From contig CAAFXE010000259.1 of NCBI GenBank assembly GCA_900766915.1, forward strand, positions 1 through 36,433: DNA of 36,433 nt, written 5' to 3'. The stretch is from Lachnospiraceae bacterium. Its GTDB lineage: Bacteria > Bacillota > Clostridia > Lachnospirales > Lachnospiraceae. Under the pieces are notes generated by a model. It was not told where the DNA came from. It saw only the letters and a program-made list of their open reading frames with translations, and made no database searches. Below, in pieces: positions 6,993 to 14,623 of this stretch (position 1 is the first letter of the stretch; the number at the start of each line of letters is the position of its first letter). The translations under genes and the position numbers were made by a program.

Positions 6993-7949
6993 ATGAATAT
7001 GCTGATTATATTAAAGATCTGCTTATTTCTGATGCTTGGGATAGCAGCTTTTTTTATGCTTTCTTACCTGAAAGAGCATAGTGCATTGACCACGGTAGCG
7101 GAAAATGTGTATCAGAAGGCGAAAGCACAGGAAGAGGAAAGGCAGACCGCCCAGCAGAGGCTGTTCCTCGTTGAAGGAAGGCAGGAGAAAACCAATCTTT
7201 TGTACAAGCTGGATCTTCTGGTACTGCAGAGCAACATCAAAAAGTATGTGCCTTTTGCAAGTACAGAGATCCTTATGATTTTTGCCCTTGGAATGGCAGC
7301 AGCTGGTTTTGCACTGGTTACTTCCATTACCGGCACATGGGTCTTTGGAATGCTGGGTTTTGTGGGAGTCCTGTTTTTGGGTTATCTGGTGCTGTATTTT
7401 ATGGCACTTGAAAATTATCACAAGACGGAAGAAAGCTTGATGACATTCATTAACTTACTGGAGAACTACAGCGGAATGGAGGACGAGCTTATCACAATCT
7501 TTTCAAGAATCCAGCCGTTCCTATCAGAGCCGATCAAATCAGCAGTGGAAAACTGCTGTGCAGAAGCAAGGATGACCGGGGACCGGAACCAGGCAATCAA
7601 AAACATGGAAAAACGAATTGAACATGAAAAGTTTAAAGAGCTTATTAGAAATCTGGAGATCTGTTCCCGGTACGAAGCAAATTATGGGGAAGTCATTAAG
7701 GACAGCAGAGGATTGCTTCGGGAATACCTTGCAACAGTAAAGGAGCGAAAAGCGATTCTTAATAATGCAAGGGTAGAAATTGCGATGATCCTTGGATGTT
7801 GCGGCATTGTCTTTTGGATGATGAATGACTTCACACAGACTGGAATCCTTCCATTGCTTCTTAGCAATACAGCAGGAAATCTGATCCTGGCATACTGCAT
7901 CCTGATGATCTTCTATGCAGTATGGGCAGAAGCCATCGACAGGAGGTAG
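6993..7949 (+). CDS. tadB: TadB-like pilus inner-membrane protein
   Basis: A 318-residue membrane protein. It has an N-terminal helix (about 5-24), a soluble loop, a helical hairpin (about 92-133), a cytoplasmic GspF-like helical domain (about 140-250, MTFINLLENYSG) and two C-terminal helices (about 258-312). This layout and the position after TadA match TadB, one of two GspF-type platform proteins that convert ATPase motion into pilin assembly. GGAGG precedes ATG 6993. The sequence is divergent, so the call leans on topology and context. Confidence 0.75.
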   Translation: MNMLIILKICLFLMLGIAAFFMLSYLKEHSALTTVAENVYQKAKAQEEERQTAQQRLFLVEGRQEKTNLLYKLDLLVLQSNIKKYVPFASTEILMIFALGMAAAGFALVTSITGTWVFGMLGFVGVLFLGYLVLYFMALENYHKTEESLMTFINLLENYSGMEDELITIFSRIQPFLSEPIKSAVENCCAEARMTGDRNQAIKNMEKRIEHEKFKELIRNLEICSRYEANYGEVIKDSRGLLREYLATVKERKAILNNARVEIAMILGCCGIVFWMMNDFTQTGILPLLLSNTAGNLILAYCILMIFYAVWAEAIDRR

Positions 7950-7955
7950 GTACAG

Positions 7956-8798
7956 ATGAGTTTAGAACAGGTTGTTTTATTAAAGAACATTCTTCTGGTA
8001 GTTCTCCCCATCCTTCTGTTGTTGATTTTCATGAAAATAAAGTGGAAGGAAAACATGGAAAAAACCATGGATGCGGGGGCTGATTTCGCCGGAAGGATTC
8101 TAAAGAAGTCCAAAATGAGTTTTTTGAACTTCGACAGCATTCAGAGATTTTTAAAATCTAAAGGAGCAGTTTATCTGTTTGGGGATACAGCAACCCCGGT
8201 AACCTTTGTGACTGTAAAGGTGTTGCTTCTGCTGTTACTGTTTCTGATGGGTGCATCTATTGGGGGTATCCTCCCGGGGATGTTCTTTGGAATGGTGGGA
8301 TTTTTCCTCCCGGACATGCTCCTTACCATTTCCAACAGTGCAGATAATGATGCAATGTTGGAAGATATCAAGTGTATCTACGATACCTTGAGGATTCAGA
8401 CAAAAGCCGGAGTGTATTTATCCGCATCATTATGTGAGTGTTATCTGGCGGTAAAAAACCGCAGGTTAAAAAGTGCTCTGCTGGAGCTGACCAATGATAT
8501 CAGTACCAGACATGAGATAGAGGACGCTCTGGAGCGTTTTAATGAAAAGTTTGATTGCAGTCAGATTGATATTTTCTGCATCGTGATCAGACAGTCGATG
8601 GAGAGTGGTCGCAGTGTAAAGGTTCTGGAGGACTTATCCCTGCAGATGAATGACCTGCAGCACGCAATCAATCTCAAGGAAAAAGAGGCACTGGACCGCA
8701 AGGTACAGATCATTGAGCTTCTGATATTTGTGGGACTGCTTGCAGTGACCATATTCAGTTTGGGAATGGAAGTAATATCTTCTATCCTGACATTTTAA
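7956..8798 (+). CDS. tadC: TadC-like pilus inner-membrane protein
   Basis: A 280-residue GspF-type membrane protein with an N-terminal helix (about 10-26), a hydrophobic pair (about 83-125), a cytoplasmic helical domain (YDTLRIQTKAGVYLSASLCE, then an SGRSVKVLEDLSLQMNDLQ stretch) and a C-terminal helix (about 252-276). The retained GspF features and its place after TadB support TadC, which pairs with TadB as the assembly platform. It starts six bases after TadB behind AGGAGGTAGGTACAG, so the two are cotranslated. A hairpin at 8799-8817 follows the stop. Confidence 0.78.
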   Translation: MSLEQVVLLKNILLVVLPILLLLIFMKIKWKENMEKTMDAGADFAGRILKKSKMSFLNFDSIQRFLKSKGAVYLFGDTATPVTFVTVKVLLLLLLFLMGASIGGILPGMFFGMVGFFLPDMLLTISNSADNDAMLEDIKCIYDTLRIQTKAGVYLSASLCECYLAVKNRRLKSALLELTNDISTRHEIEDALERFNEKFDCSQIDIFCIVIRQSMESGRSVKVLEDLSLQMNDLQHAINLKEKEALDRKVQIIELLIFVGLLAVTIFSLGMEVISSILTF

Positions 8799-8905
8799 GG
8801 GCTTGTAAGTGTAAGCCTGAATTACCACATTTGGTAGAAACCCGGTGCACAGGGAAATCTATAAACTATTTATCAATCAAAAAAAGAAAGACGAGGTATG
8901 TAAAC

Positions 8906-9121
8906 ATGAAAAATTTAATGAACAAAGTAACAGCAAAGGCAAAAGAAGTGAAAGCAGCAGTTTTTGGAGCAGACAAAGGCGGTAAGGAGATCATCGTTGA
9001 ATTAGGTCTGACCGTTGTGGCAGTAGCACTCATTGTTGTATTCAGAGAGCAGATCAAGACACTGGTAGACACCATCATGTCCAGCGCAACTACAACCATT
9101 ACAGGCTTATTCACATTCTAA
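8906..9121 (+). CDS. Small Flp-like pilin subunit
   Basis: A 71-residue protein with a basic leader (about 1-27), a GG-K-E-I-I-V-E processing-like site, one hydrophobic helix (LGLTVVAVALIVVF, about 35-50) and a short tail. This is the size and plan of a Flp major pilin, cleaved by the A24 peptidase encoded downstream. The usual G/xxxxEY motif is altered: Glu is followed by LGL rather than Tyr. The start is ATG 8906 after ACGAGG; the frame upstream to 8831 is untranslated leader. The gene is bracketed by hairpins, including a strong terminator at 9136-9167. That fits a pilin made in excess of the machinery. Confidence 0.7.
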   Translation: MKNLMNKVTAKAKEVKAAVFGADKGGKEIIVELGLTVVAVALIVVFREQIKTLVDTIMSSATTTITGLFTF

Positions 9122-9135
9122 GGATTGTGTGGTGC

Positions 9136-9167
9136 GGCATCGGAGATTTCTCTCCGGTGCCTTTTTT
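9136..9167 (+). terminator. Intrinsic terminator after the pilin gene
   Basis: GGCATCGGAGA (9136-9146) pairs with TCTCCGGTGCC (9151-9161), one wobble, and is followed by TTTTTT (9162-9167). It lies inside the operon, so it probably ends most pilin transcripts and lets a fraction continue into the pseudopilin genes. Confidence 0.8.
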
Positions 9168-9182
9168 GAAAGGAGGAGGCTC

Positions 9183-9587
9183 ATGAAGAAAGATCAGGGA
9201 AGCCTAATGAGAGTATTTCCCGGGATTATGACGATCATGGCAGTGGCAGTCATGCTGGTATTTTATATTGGATGGATGTCCAATGTAACGAAAAAGGACG
9301 AGGTAAGGCAGGTGGCAAGAGCCTGTATGCTGTCTATGGAGACAAAAGGATGTCTGGACAGCTCACTGGAGAGCTCCCTTCGGTCAGAACTTGCAGCAAA
9401 GGGGTTGGAAAACATTGACCTTAGTGGGACAACCATGTCCGATGCAGGTTATGGGAATGAGATTTTCCTGCATATCAAAGGGGATTTGAAGATCCATTCC
9501 TATACGACCTCGGGTTTCTTTCAGCTTCACAGGAATGGCACGAATATCCCGGTAGATATCATGCTGGAGTCCACGGCTAAGAATTAG
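9183..9587 (+). CDS. TadE-like pseudopilin
   Basis: A 134-residue protein with a short cytoplasmic start (MKKDQGSLMR), one membrane helix (about 11-30) and an extracellular domain. Position, size and the KDQGS lead match TadE/minor-pseudopilin proteins of Tad loci, which seed or cap the pilus. ATG 9183 follows a full AAAGGAGGAGG ribosome site directly behind the terminator; the frame reaching back to 9129 includes the terminator stem and is rejected. Next gene starts 10 bases downstream. Confidence 0.7.
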   Translation: MKKDQGSLMRVFPGIMTIMAVAVMLVFYIGWMSNVTKKDEVRQVARACMLSMETKGCLDSSLESSLRSELAAKGLENIDLSGTTMSDAGYGNEIFLHIKGDLKIHSYTTSGFFQLHRNGTNIPVDIMLESTAKN

Positions 9588-9597
9588 GAGGGGTGGA

Positions 9598-10143
9598 ATG
9601 AAAAAAGATAAGGGAACGGTAGAGTACAGCATGTGTATCATGCTGCTTACGGTCAGCGTCCTTTTGATCCTGTTCTGTTTTAGGATCCGGAGTGCAAGGG
9701 TAGAAAAAGCTTATATTGAAGATGGGCTTGCTACGGCGAATCTGGCAGCTGCAGTGATTGATACAGACATCTATGGGGAGACAGAGGAGCTTGTCATTTC
9801 CGATACAGATGAAGCCTTTGGAAGATTTCAGAGAGCGTTAAAGAACAATCTGAACCTTGATGGTGATCTCCGCCCATATGGAACATTTCTTATGGAAAAT
9901 CCGGTAGAAATACTGGAATTTCATATCTACAACGTGAGAGAGGACAGGATCATCCATGTAATCTACGACGAACATGGATCAAGGGCTTCGGAAACTTTAG
10001 GGCTGTCGGGAGTGACAACCCCCGATGGAACAGAAGTAGAGTCTACGACTGTGTACAGTAAGATCGAATTTGATGTAAAAGGTTTCTTATCCCAAAGAAA
10101 CCGGCTGACAATGGAAAACAGTGTGGATGTTGTGAAAAACTAA
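9598..10143 (+). CDS. TadE-like pseudopilin, second
   Basis: A 181-residue protein with the lead MKKDKGTVEYSM, a membrane helix (about 12-28) and an external domain of mixed strands and helices. The G-x-x-E spacing before the hydrophobic helix resembles a prepilin-type site (KGTVEYS). It is probably a second minor pseudopilin (TadE/TadF-like) and a substrate of the A24 peptidase. AGGAGGGG precedes ATG 9598. It lies between the first pseudopilin and the CpaB-like gene, 23 bases before the latter. Confidence 0.7.
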   Translation: MKKDKGTVEYSMCIMLLTVSVLLILFCFRIRSARVEKAYIEDGLATANLAAAVIDTDIYGETEELVISDTDEAFGRFQRALKNNLNLDGDLRPYGTFLMENPVEILEFHIYNVREDRIIHVIYDEHGSRASETLGLSGVTTPDGTEVESTTVYSKIEFDVKGFLSQRNRLTMENSVDVVKN

Positions 10144-10166
10144 AATAATCCAGAGGAGGAAATAAG

Positions 10167-10847
10167 ATGTTTAAAAGAGGTAACAAGGAAAAACCGGCAT
10201 CTGCCGGAAAATTGAGTACAGCGAAAAAGCTGTTGGGAAGTTTTCTGGTAGCCGTTGCTTTATTCGGGGTCCTGGTTGGTGTGGAAAGAAACTTGCTCAG
10301 TGACTTTGATAAGGAGACAGTGATTCTCTGTAAAGCAGATGTCCAGAAAGGAACCAATATTACAGCCGAAAATGTTGGGAAATATTTCTATGAGTATGAG
10401 GTAGATGTGAAGCTGGCAGGAGAGGGCTGTGTAACGGATAAAAACGAATTGGTTGGAACTGTGGCCGGAAGGACACTTTCTGCTCATACGATTGCCCAAA
10501 AGAATGATTTTACGAAAGAGTCTGAAATCTATGCAGGGTATCGCAACCCCATAGAAGCTTCTGTAATTGCAGATAAACCCGGTGATATCGTAAGCGGCAC
10601 CATCCGGCGTGGTGATTATGTAGACATTGCTGTTGTAAACAAAGATACTTTGGAATATGACGTGATGCTGGAACATGTCTATGTGCTGGATGCATTTACC
10701 GGCAATGGTGAAAGGGTATCTTCGGATATGGAAGGAACAGCGGCAACCATGCTGACGATCGTAGAGGAAAAGAACCATCTTGCAGCCTTTTATTCCGCAA
10801 GGGAATTGGGCAGTGTCATCGTGACAAAGCTTGATACTGAGAATTAG
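10167..10847 (+). CDS. CpaB/RcpC-like SAF-domain protein
   Basis: A 226-residue protein with one N-terminal membrane helix (about 21-41). An external SAF-like domain follows (about 52-120: ILCKADVQKGTNITAENV, then VGTVAGRTLSAHTIAQKND), and then a CpaB-type domain (GDIVSGTIRRGDYVDIAVV). In Gram-negative systems CpaB/RcpC works beside the secretin; here no secretin exists, so it may bind peptidoglycan or the pilus at the wall. AGAGGAGG precedes ATG 10167. The next gene starts 16 bases downstream. Confidence 0.75.
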   Translation: MFKRGNKEKPASAGKLSTAKKLLGSFLVAVALFGVLVGVERNLLSDFDKETVILCKADVQKGTNITAENVGKYFYEYEVDVKLAGEGCVTDKNELVGTVAGRTLSAHTIAQKNDFTKESEIYAGYRNPIEASVIADKPGDIVSGTIRRGDYVDIAVVNKDTLEYDVMLEHVYVLDAFTGNGERVSSDMEGTAATMLTIVEEKNHLAAFYSARELGSVIVTKLDTEN

Positions 10848-10863
10848 AAAGGCAGGGTGCAGC

Positions 10864-13107
10864 ATGAAAAGAATCTTAAGTTTGATGCTGGCTGTGGTAA
10901 TGATGATAGTTCCGTCTACGGTAAGCATGGCTGCGGAAAGTACATCTGCTGTACCGTACACGGAAAGTGTTGGAGAGCAGGATGCCTATTCGGATGCAGT
11001 ATATGACCTGAATGATAGTCACTTAACGGATCTGAGTTCATCAATCGTATGGACAGTGGAAGAACCGGGAAATATTCTGGAGGTCAACTGGAAGGAGCTT
11101 TCTGATGAAGAGCTGACGGATGTCATCAATCACAGCACTGATGAGCAGGTGGCAATGTTCCTGTACAGTCTGACCGAGGAAGAGTTTTATGATGTCATTG
11201 AACGTGAGACTACCCTGAAATATCCGGTGATCCAGTATACAGATACCGACGAATATGAGATCACAGCAGAGGGCCTTGTGCGTAAGCAGAAAGAAGAGAT
11301 CCTTGCAGAGCATTACTATGAATATGCTCTTAATTCCATGGTATCCCTTTTCTCATGGAGTGACAGTACCGGAAGATATGAGGGAACTGCAAGCGGATAT
11401 TTCTACTTCAAAATCAAGAAAGACGGACAGACTCTGACTAATCTGACTGTGCGAGTTAACAATATCACTGCAGGCGGCAGCATGTCCGGAAAGTATACCA
11501 TTACCGGAACCGCCGGGGACTGGAAAACGACATCTGTAACATCTGAAAAGCAGAATCATGTGTGGGCTGGTGTGGTCTTAAACGGAACCTATAAGAAACA
11601 TGCCCACTACTATACATTATGGTCATCGGCAGGTCATGGCCTAGGGCGGTATGATCCATGGAACTCAAACTATACGAATTATACCCTGGACTATACCCAT
11701 GCAACTTATGATACCACGGACTCTGTCCGTATTCAGGTCAATGGCTGCAATATCGGCCTGGTAGCCGGTTATACGGGATACCATGCTACGGGCACTATTT
11801 CCCTTGTAAAATACAACAATGCACTAAAGATTAACCCAAATGGCGGGAACCATGGTGGAAATACATCCACGTACACCCTTGCAACAAAGGTGTGTGAAAG
11901 CACCACAGCCGTTTCCAATCCTACCAGAGCAGGCTATGAGTTTACCGGTTGGACGGTAAGTAACGGAAGCGGTGCCGCTGGTTCACTTTCCGGTACGACC
12001 TTTACACATTGTAATAAGGGTGCAACCTTCTCTACTGACACAGATGTCTATTCCAATACGACAGTAACGACAACGCTAACGGCAAACTGGGTGGCAAAGA
12101 ACTATCCTTATGAAGTAAGGCATTATAAGCAGCTGTCCGATGGAACTTATCCGGTCACACCGGATGAAACCGAAACAGGGGTTGCTGGAAATGACACTTC
12201 CTTTACCGGTGTTGTAAAAACGTACAGCGGTTATATTTCTCCGAAACCTCAGACGATTACGATTAAGAATGGCAGCAACGTCATTTCCTATTATTATGAG
12301 AAGAGTGAATTTAATCTGAAAGTAGACCCTAATGGAGGAACATGGAGAGGTAATTCACTCCCAACAGTTTTGCAGATTGCAAATGGTTCATCGGAAGTAA
12401 TTGAAGATCCCATTGCCCCGGTTGGTGCGAAGGTGACATTAAATTACCATGACGATGCAGGAACTGTAGTCACGGAAGATGTCCAAAAAGTATTCAGTCA
12501 CTGGACAAAGACTGGAGGCGGGGAATTTAATGCCGGCAGCAAGACATTCACCTCAAAAAACGGGGATGCGTCACTGACTGCAAATTATACTGGTGGAACT
12601 ATTACCTTGCCGGTGCTGTCAAGAGAGCATTACACATTCATCGGATGGGACACAGATTCTGATATTGATCCTGATGAAGAAACCCCTGATTATCAGCCGG
12701 GAGCGACCATTCCGGTAGATGTGGATATGGAGCTTCATGCAATCTGGAAGGTGCATTTTGAATTGGATGCCCACATTGAAAGGGTACTGCCACCCAATGA
12801 TCCTGTCTTTGAGAACGGAGAAAAAGGTTTACTGAAGATCTCACTGGTGGGATTTGTAAACAGGGTAGAAGTGACATTCCCTTATGAAATGACACGTTAT
12901 GATGATACGCTGACAATGACACACACTTTGACACCGAAGCTTCTGGATGATATCACACAGGAGTTTTATGTACCACTATATTCTGCGGAAGGTGGCTACC
13001 GTGTCAGGGTGACAGCATTTAACGAGGAAGGAGATTCCCTGACAGTCTATCCGGGACTGACCATCCATGGAACGATTCTGGATGACTTCAGGACGAGATT
13101 GAGATGA
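10864..13107 (+). CDS. Large secreted repeat protein, pilus-associated adhesin candidate
   Basis: A 747-residue protein with a signal peptide (1-24, cleavage near SMAA). A helical part (about 60-165) is followed by a beta-rich domain (about 170-315). Listeria-Bacteroides/InlB-B-type repeats follow (NPNGGNHGGN ... GYEFTGWTVSNG; VDPNGGTWRG ... HYTFIGWDTDSD), with a MucBP-like segment between (YEVRHYKQLSDGTYPV). The C-terminal domain ends at DDFRTRLR, without LPxTG motif or membrane helix. Such folds are surface adhesion modules. Encoded between the CpaB-like gene and the prepilin peptidase, it is probably held at the surface by the pilus, perhaps as a tip protein. ATG 10864 is preferred over 10831 because GAAAGGCAGGG precedes it. 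Its stop overlaps the peptidase start (ATGA). Confidence 0.7.
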   Translation: MKRILSLMLAVVMMIVPSTVSMAAESTSAVPYTESVGEQDAYSDAVYDLNDSHLTDLSSSIVWTVEEPGNILEVNWKELSDEELTDVINHSTDEQVAMFLYSLTEEEFYDVIERETTLKYPVIQYTDTDEYEITAEGLVRKQKEEILAEHYYEYALNSMVSLFSWSDSTGRYEGTASGYFYFKIKKDGQTLTNLTVRVNNITAGGSMSGKYTITGTAGDWKTTSVTSEKQNHVWAGVVLNGTYKKHAHYYTLWSSAGHGLGRYDPWNSNYTNYTLDYTHATYDTTDSVRIQVNGCNIGLVAGYTGYHATGTISLVKYNNALKINPNGGNHGGNTSTYTLATKVCESTTAVSNPTRAGYEFTGWTVSNGSGAAGSLSGTTFTHCNKGATFSTDTDVYSNTTVTTTLTANWVAKNYPYEVRHYKQLSDGTYPVTPDETETGVAGNDTSFTGVVKTYSGYISPKPQTITIKNGSNVISYYYEKSEFNLKVDPNGGTWRGNSLPTVLQIANGSSEVIEDPIAPVGAKVTLNYHDDAGTVVTEDVQKVFSHWTKTGGGEFNAGSKTFTSKNGDASLTANYTGGTITLPVLSREHYTFIGWDTDSDIDPDEETPDYQPGATIPVDVDMELHAIWKVHFELDAHIERVLPPNDPVFENGEKGLLKISLVGFVNRVEVTFPYEMTRYDDTLTMTHTLTPKLLDDITQEFYVPLYSAEGGYRVRVTAFNEEGDSLTVYPGLTIHGTILDDFRTRLR

Positions 13108-13745
13108 TTCTGCTTTTCATTACAGCAAAGATCTTGCTGTTTATTGCAGTAATAACTTTGCTGGAGAAATATGATGAAAATGCCGGACTGCAGATTAGAA
13201 ATAAAGAATATGTAACCATGGGAATGATTTTTGCTGTAGTAGAAGTCATTCTCTTTTCTTTTTACGGCTATGGCAGGGATTATGTCTGCCGTAGCCTGGT
13301 TCTTTTTTACCTGACTGCAGCTGCATTGATCGATTATAAGACGAGAAGGGTATACCGGATCGGGAGCATGGCATTTATTGTTGTGTCGGCCGTCATGCTC
13401 TTTCTTAACTGGAATGGCAACAGTTACTTTATGGCAGAAAAACTGTCCAGTATTCTGGTATTTTCCCTGATCGTGATATTTCAGGGGAAGCATTCCATGA
13501 TGGGCTGGGGAGATGTTCTGACCTATATCGGAGTATTTTTCTGGTTAGGTTCATTGTCTTACGGATGCATGACAATTGAAGTTTTGTCAGTATATATGCT
13601 GCTTGCGAATCTTTTGTTCTTTATCTGTAATATCAGAAAATTTGACTGGAAACTTAAGGCGATGAAAGAAGAGGTGGCATTTCTGCCGGCAATGACAGGA
13701 GCTGCTTTGATGATATTGTGGGGGTTAAATTGGATAAAAAATTGA
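13104..13745 (+). CDS. A24-family prepilin peptidase
   Basis: A 213-residue polytopic membrane protein with about six helices. The two catalytic aspartates of the A24 family are visible: Asp77 in AALIDYKT and Asp137 in the GxGD-type MGWGDVLTY. It lacks the N-terminal methylase domain, as in TadV/CpaA. It would cleave the pilin and pseudopilin leaders at the membrane. Start and upstream stop overlap as ATGA, so translation is coupled to the adhesin gene. The end of the gene overlaps the MazF start. Confidence 0.85.
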   Translation: MILLFITAKILLFIAVITLLEKYDENAGLQIRNKEYVTMGMIFAVVEVILFSFYGYGRDYVCRSLVLFYLTAAALIDYKTRRVYRIGSMAFIVVSAVMLFLNWNGNSYFMAEKLSSILVFSLIVIFQGKHSMMGWGDVLTYIGVFFWLGSLSYGCMTIEVLSVYMLLANLLFFICNIRKFDWKLKAMKEEVAFLPAMTGAALMILWGLNWIKN

Positions 13746-14107
13746 AAATAAGAAGAGGCGATATCCTGTATGTAGATATGGGAGAAGAGTATGAAGGAAG
13801 CATCCAGGGAGGGATGCGTCCGATGGTGGTGGTCAGCAACAATCTGGCAAATAAGTTTAGCCCGGTGATTACCGTTGTTCCCCTGACATCACGAACTTAT
13901 AAAAAGAAATATCTTCCTACTCATGTGTTGATCAGTGAACAGCAATGTACCGGTCTTAATCGTGGCAGCATTGCCCTGTGTGAACAGATCATGCCAATCA
14001 ATCGTAGCGTGATTGTGGAACGGGTCGGGAAAGTTGATGATGAAACTCTTGGAAAGATTACCGAAGCCGTTCAGATACAGGTAGGGGTATACGAGGAATA
14101 TAACTAA
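13730..14107 (+). CDS. MazF/PemK-family endoribonuclease toxin
   Basis: A 125-residue protein with the full MazF fold signatures: RRGDILYVDMG near the start, GGMRPMVVVSNN with the conserved Arg, ITVVPLTS with the conserved Thr, and GSIALCEQIMPI. The family cleaves mRNA at short motifs and is normally paired with an upstream antitoxin. TTG 13730 follows GGGGGTT; GTG 13718 is an alternative. The start lies within the last codons of the prepilin peptidase gene, so translation is coupled to the pilus operon. No antitoxin gene stands upstream. The small protein gene downstream (14230) is the only nearby candidate partner. It could also be a regulatory RNase. Confidence 0.85.
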   Translation: MDKKLKIRRGDILYVDMGEEYEGSIQGGMRPMVVVSNNLANKFSPVITVVPLTSRTYKKKYLPTHVLISEQQCTGLNRGSIALCEQIMPINRSVIVERVGKVDDETLGKITEAVQIQVGVYEEYN

Positions 14108-14131
14108 GTAGTTTGCTATGTGTTGTTGTGT

Positions 14132-14149
14132 ATATGGCTTAAGCCATAT
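14132..14149. promoter_or_regulatory. Perfect 18-bp palindrome
   Basis: ATATGGCTT-AAGCCATAT is a perfect inverted repeat in the gap between the MazF gene and the next gene. Extra G-T pairs extend it outward. There is no T-run, so an operator or recombination site is likelier than a terminator. Confidence 0.4.
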
Positions 14150-14229
14150 GTGTATAGGACAATCCGTAGAATGAATAAGTATGAATAGAATCATGTAAGC
14201 CAATACTGGGATTGGCAAAGGGGGAGAGG

Positions 14230-14502
14230 ATGGGTTATTTAAGTGTTGAGGAATTAGAAGCGATGGAAGCTGTGGATGTTCGGACAGTAGATATCAATAC
14301 ATTGACTGATATACGTGATGTCAGAATTGACACTAAGCAGCCTGTAGAAAAAAAGCTGGACTCTTTTGCCAGGCAGACAAATAACATATTTGTGCATCGT
14401 ATTGGCGATTATGTTGTGAAGGTAAGATTTCAAAAGGATGGTCCTGGCATTGATGACAAAATGGAAGAATATCTGAGACATTTGGCAGAAATCCATATTT
14501 AA
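14230..14502 (+). CDS. Small conserved protein upstream of recombinases
   Basis: A 90-residue acidic protein with a helical N-terminus (MGYLSVEELEAMEAVDVRTV) and a strand-rich end (HRIGDYVVKVRFQ, then DDKMEEYLRHLAEIHI). I recall this shape as a conserved family (DUF6870-like) found next to serine recombinases in Clostridia mobile elements, but the function is not known. ATG 14230 follows GGGGGAGAGG; the in-frame TTG 14212 is less likely. It lies between the MazF toxin and the recombinase operon and could serve either as an unusual antitoxin or as a recombination accessory factor. Confidence 0.6.
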   Translation: MGYLSVEELEAMEAVDVRTVDINTLTDIRDVRIDTKQPVEKKLDSFARQTNNIFVHRIGDYVVKVRFQKDGPGIDDKMEEYLRHLAEIHI

Positions 14503-14520
14503 ATAAAAGGAAAAAAAGTC

Positions 14521-14549
14521 TTGAAAAACGAAAAAACTTATGTTAACCT
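14521..14549 (+). promoter_or_regulatory. Possible sigma-A promoter of the recombinase operon
   Basis: TTGAAA (14521-14526), 17 bases, TAACCT (14544-14549), about 75 bases before the first recombinase start. The -35 is good and the -10 weak. Confidence 0.35.
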
Positions 14550-14575
14550 GAAATCGGACTAAATCAAAAATTGAA

Positions 14576-14617
14576 CTCCTGATTTCTGGGTTTCTTAGTA
14601 AACATGGAAGTCAGGAG
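14576..14617 (+). promoter_or_regulatory. Hairpin covering the recombinase ribosome site
   Basis: CTCCTGATTTC (14576-14586) pairs with GAAGTCAGGAG (14607-14617), 11 pairs with one wobble and a 20-base loop. The right arm contains most of the ribosome site AGGAGGG of the first recombinase, so the folded mRNA would block initiation. Confidence 0.45.
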
Positions 14618-14623
14618 GGTATC

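Noticed and set aside
10260..10961. Minus-strand frame of 233 codons opposite the CpaB-like gene
   Set aside because: Cys/Ile/His-rich translation without domains, antisense to a clear gene in a tight operon.
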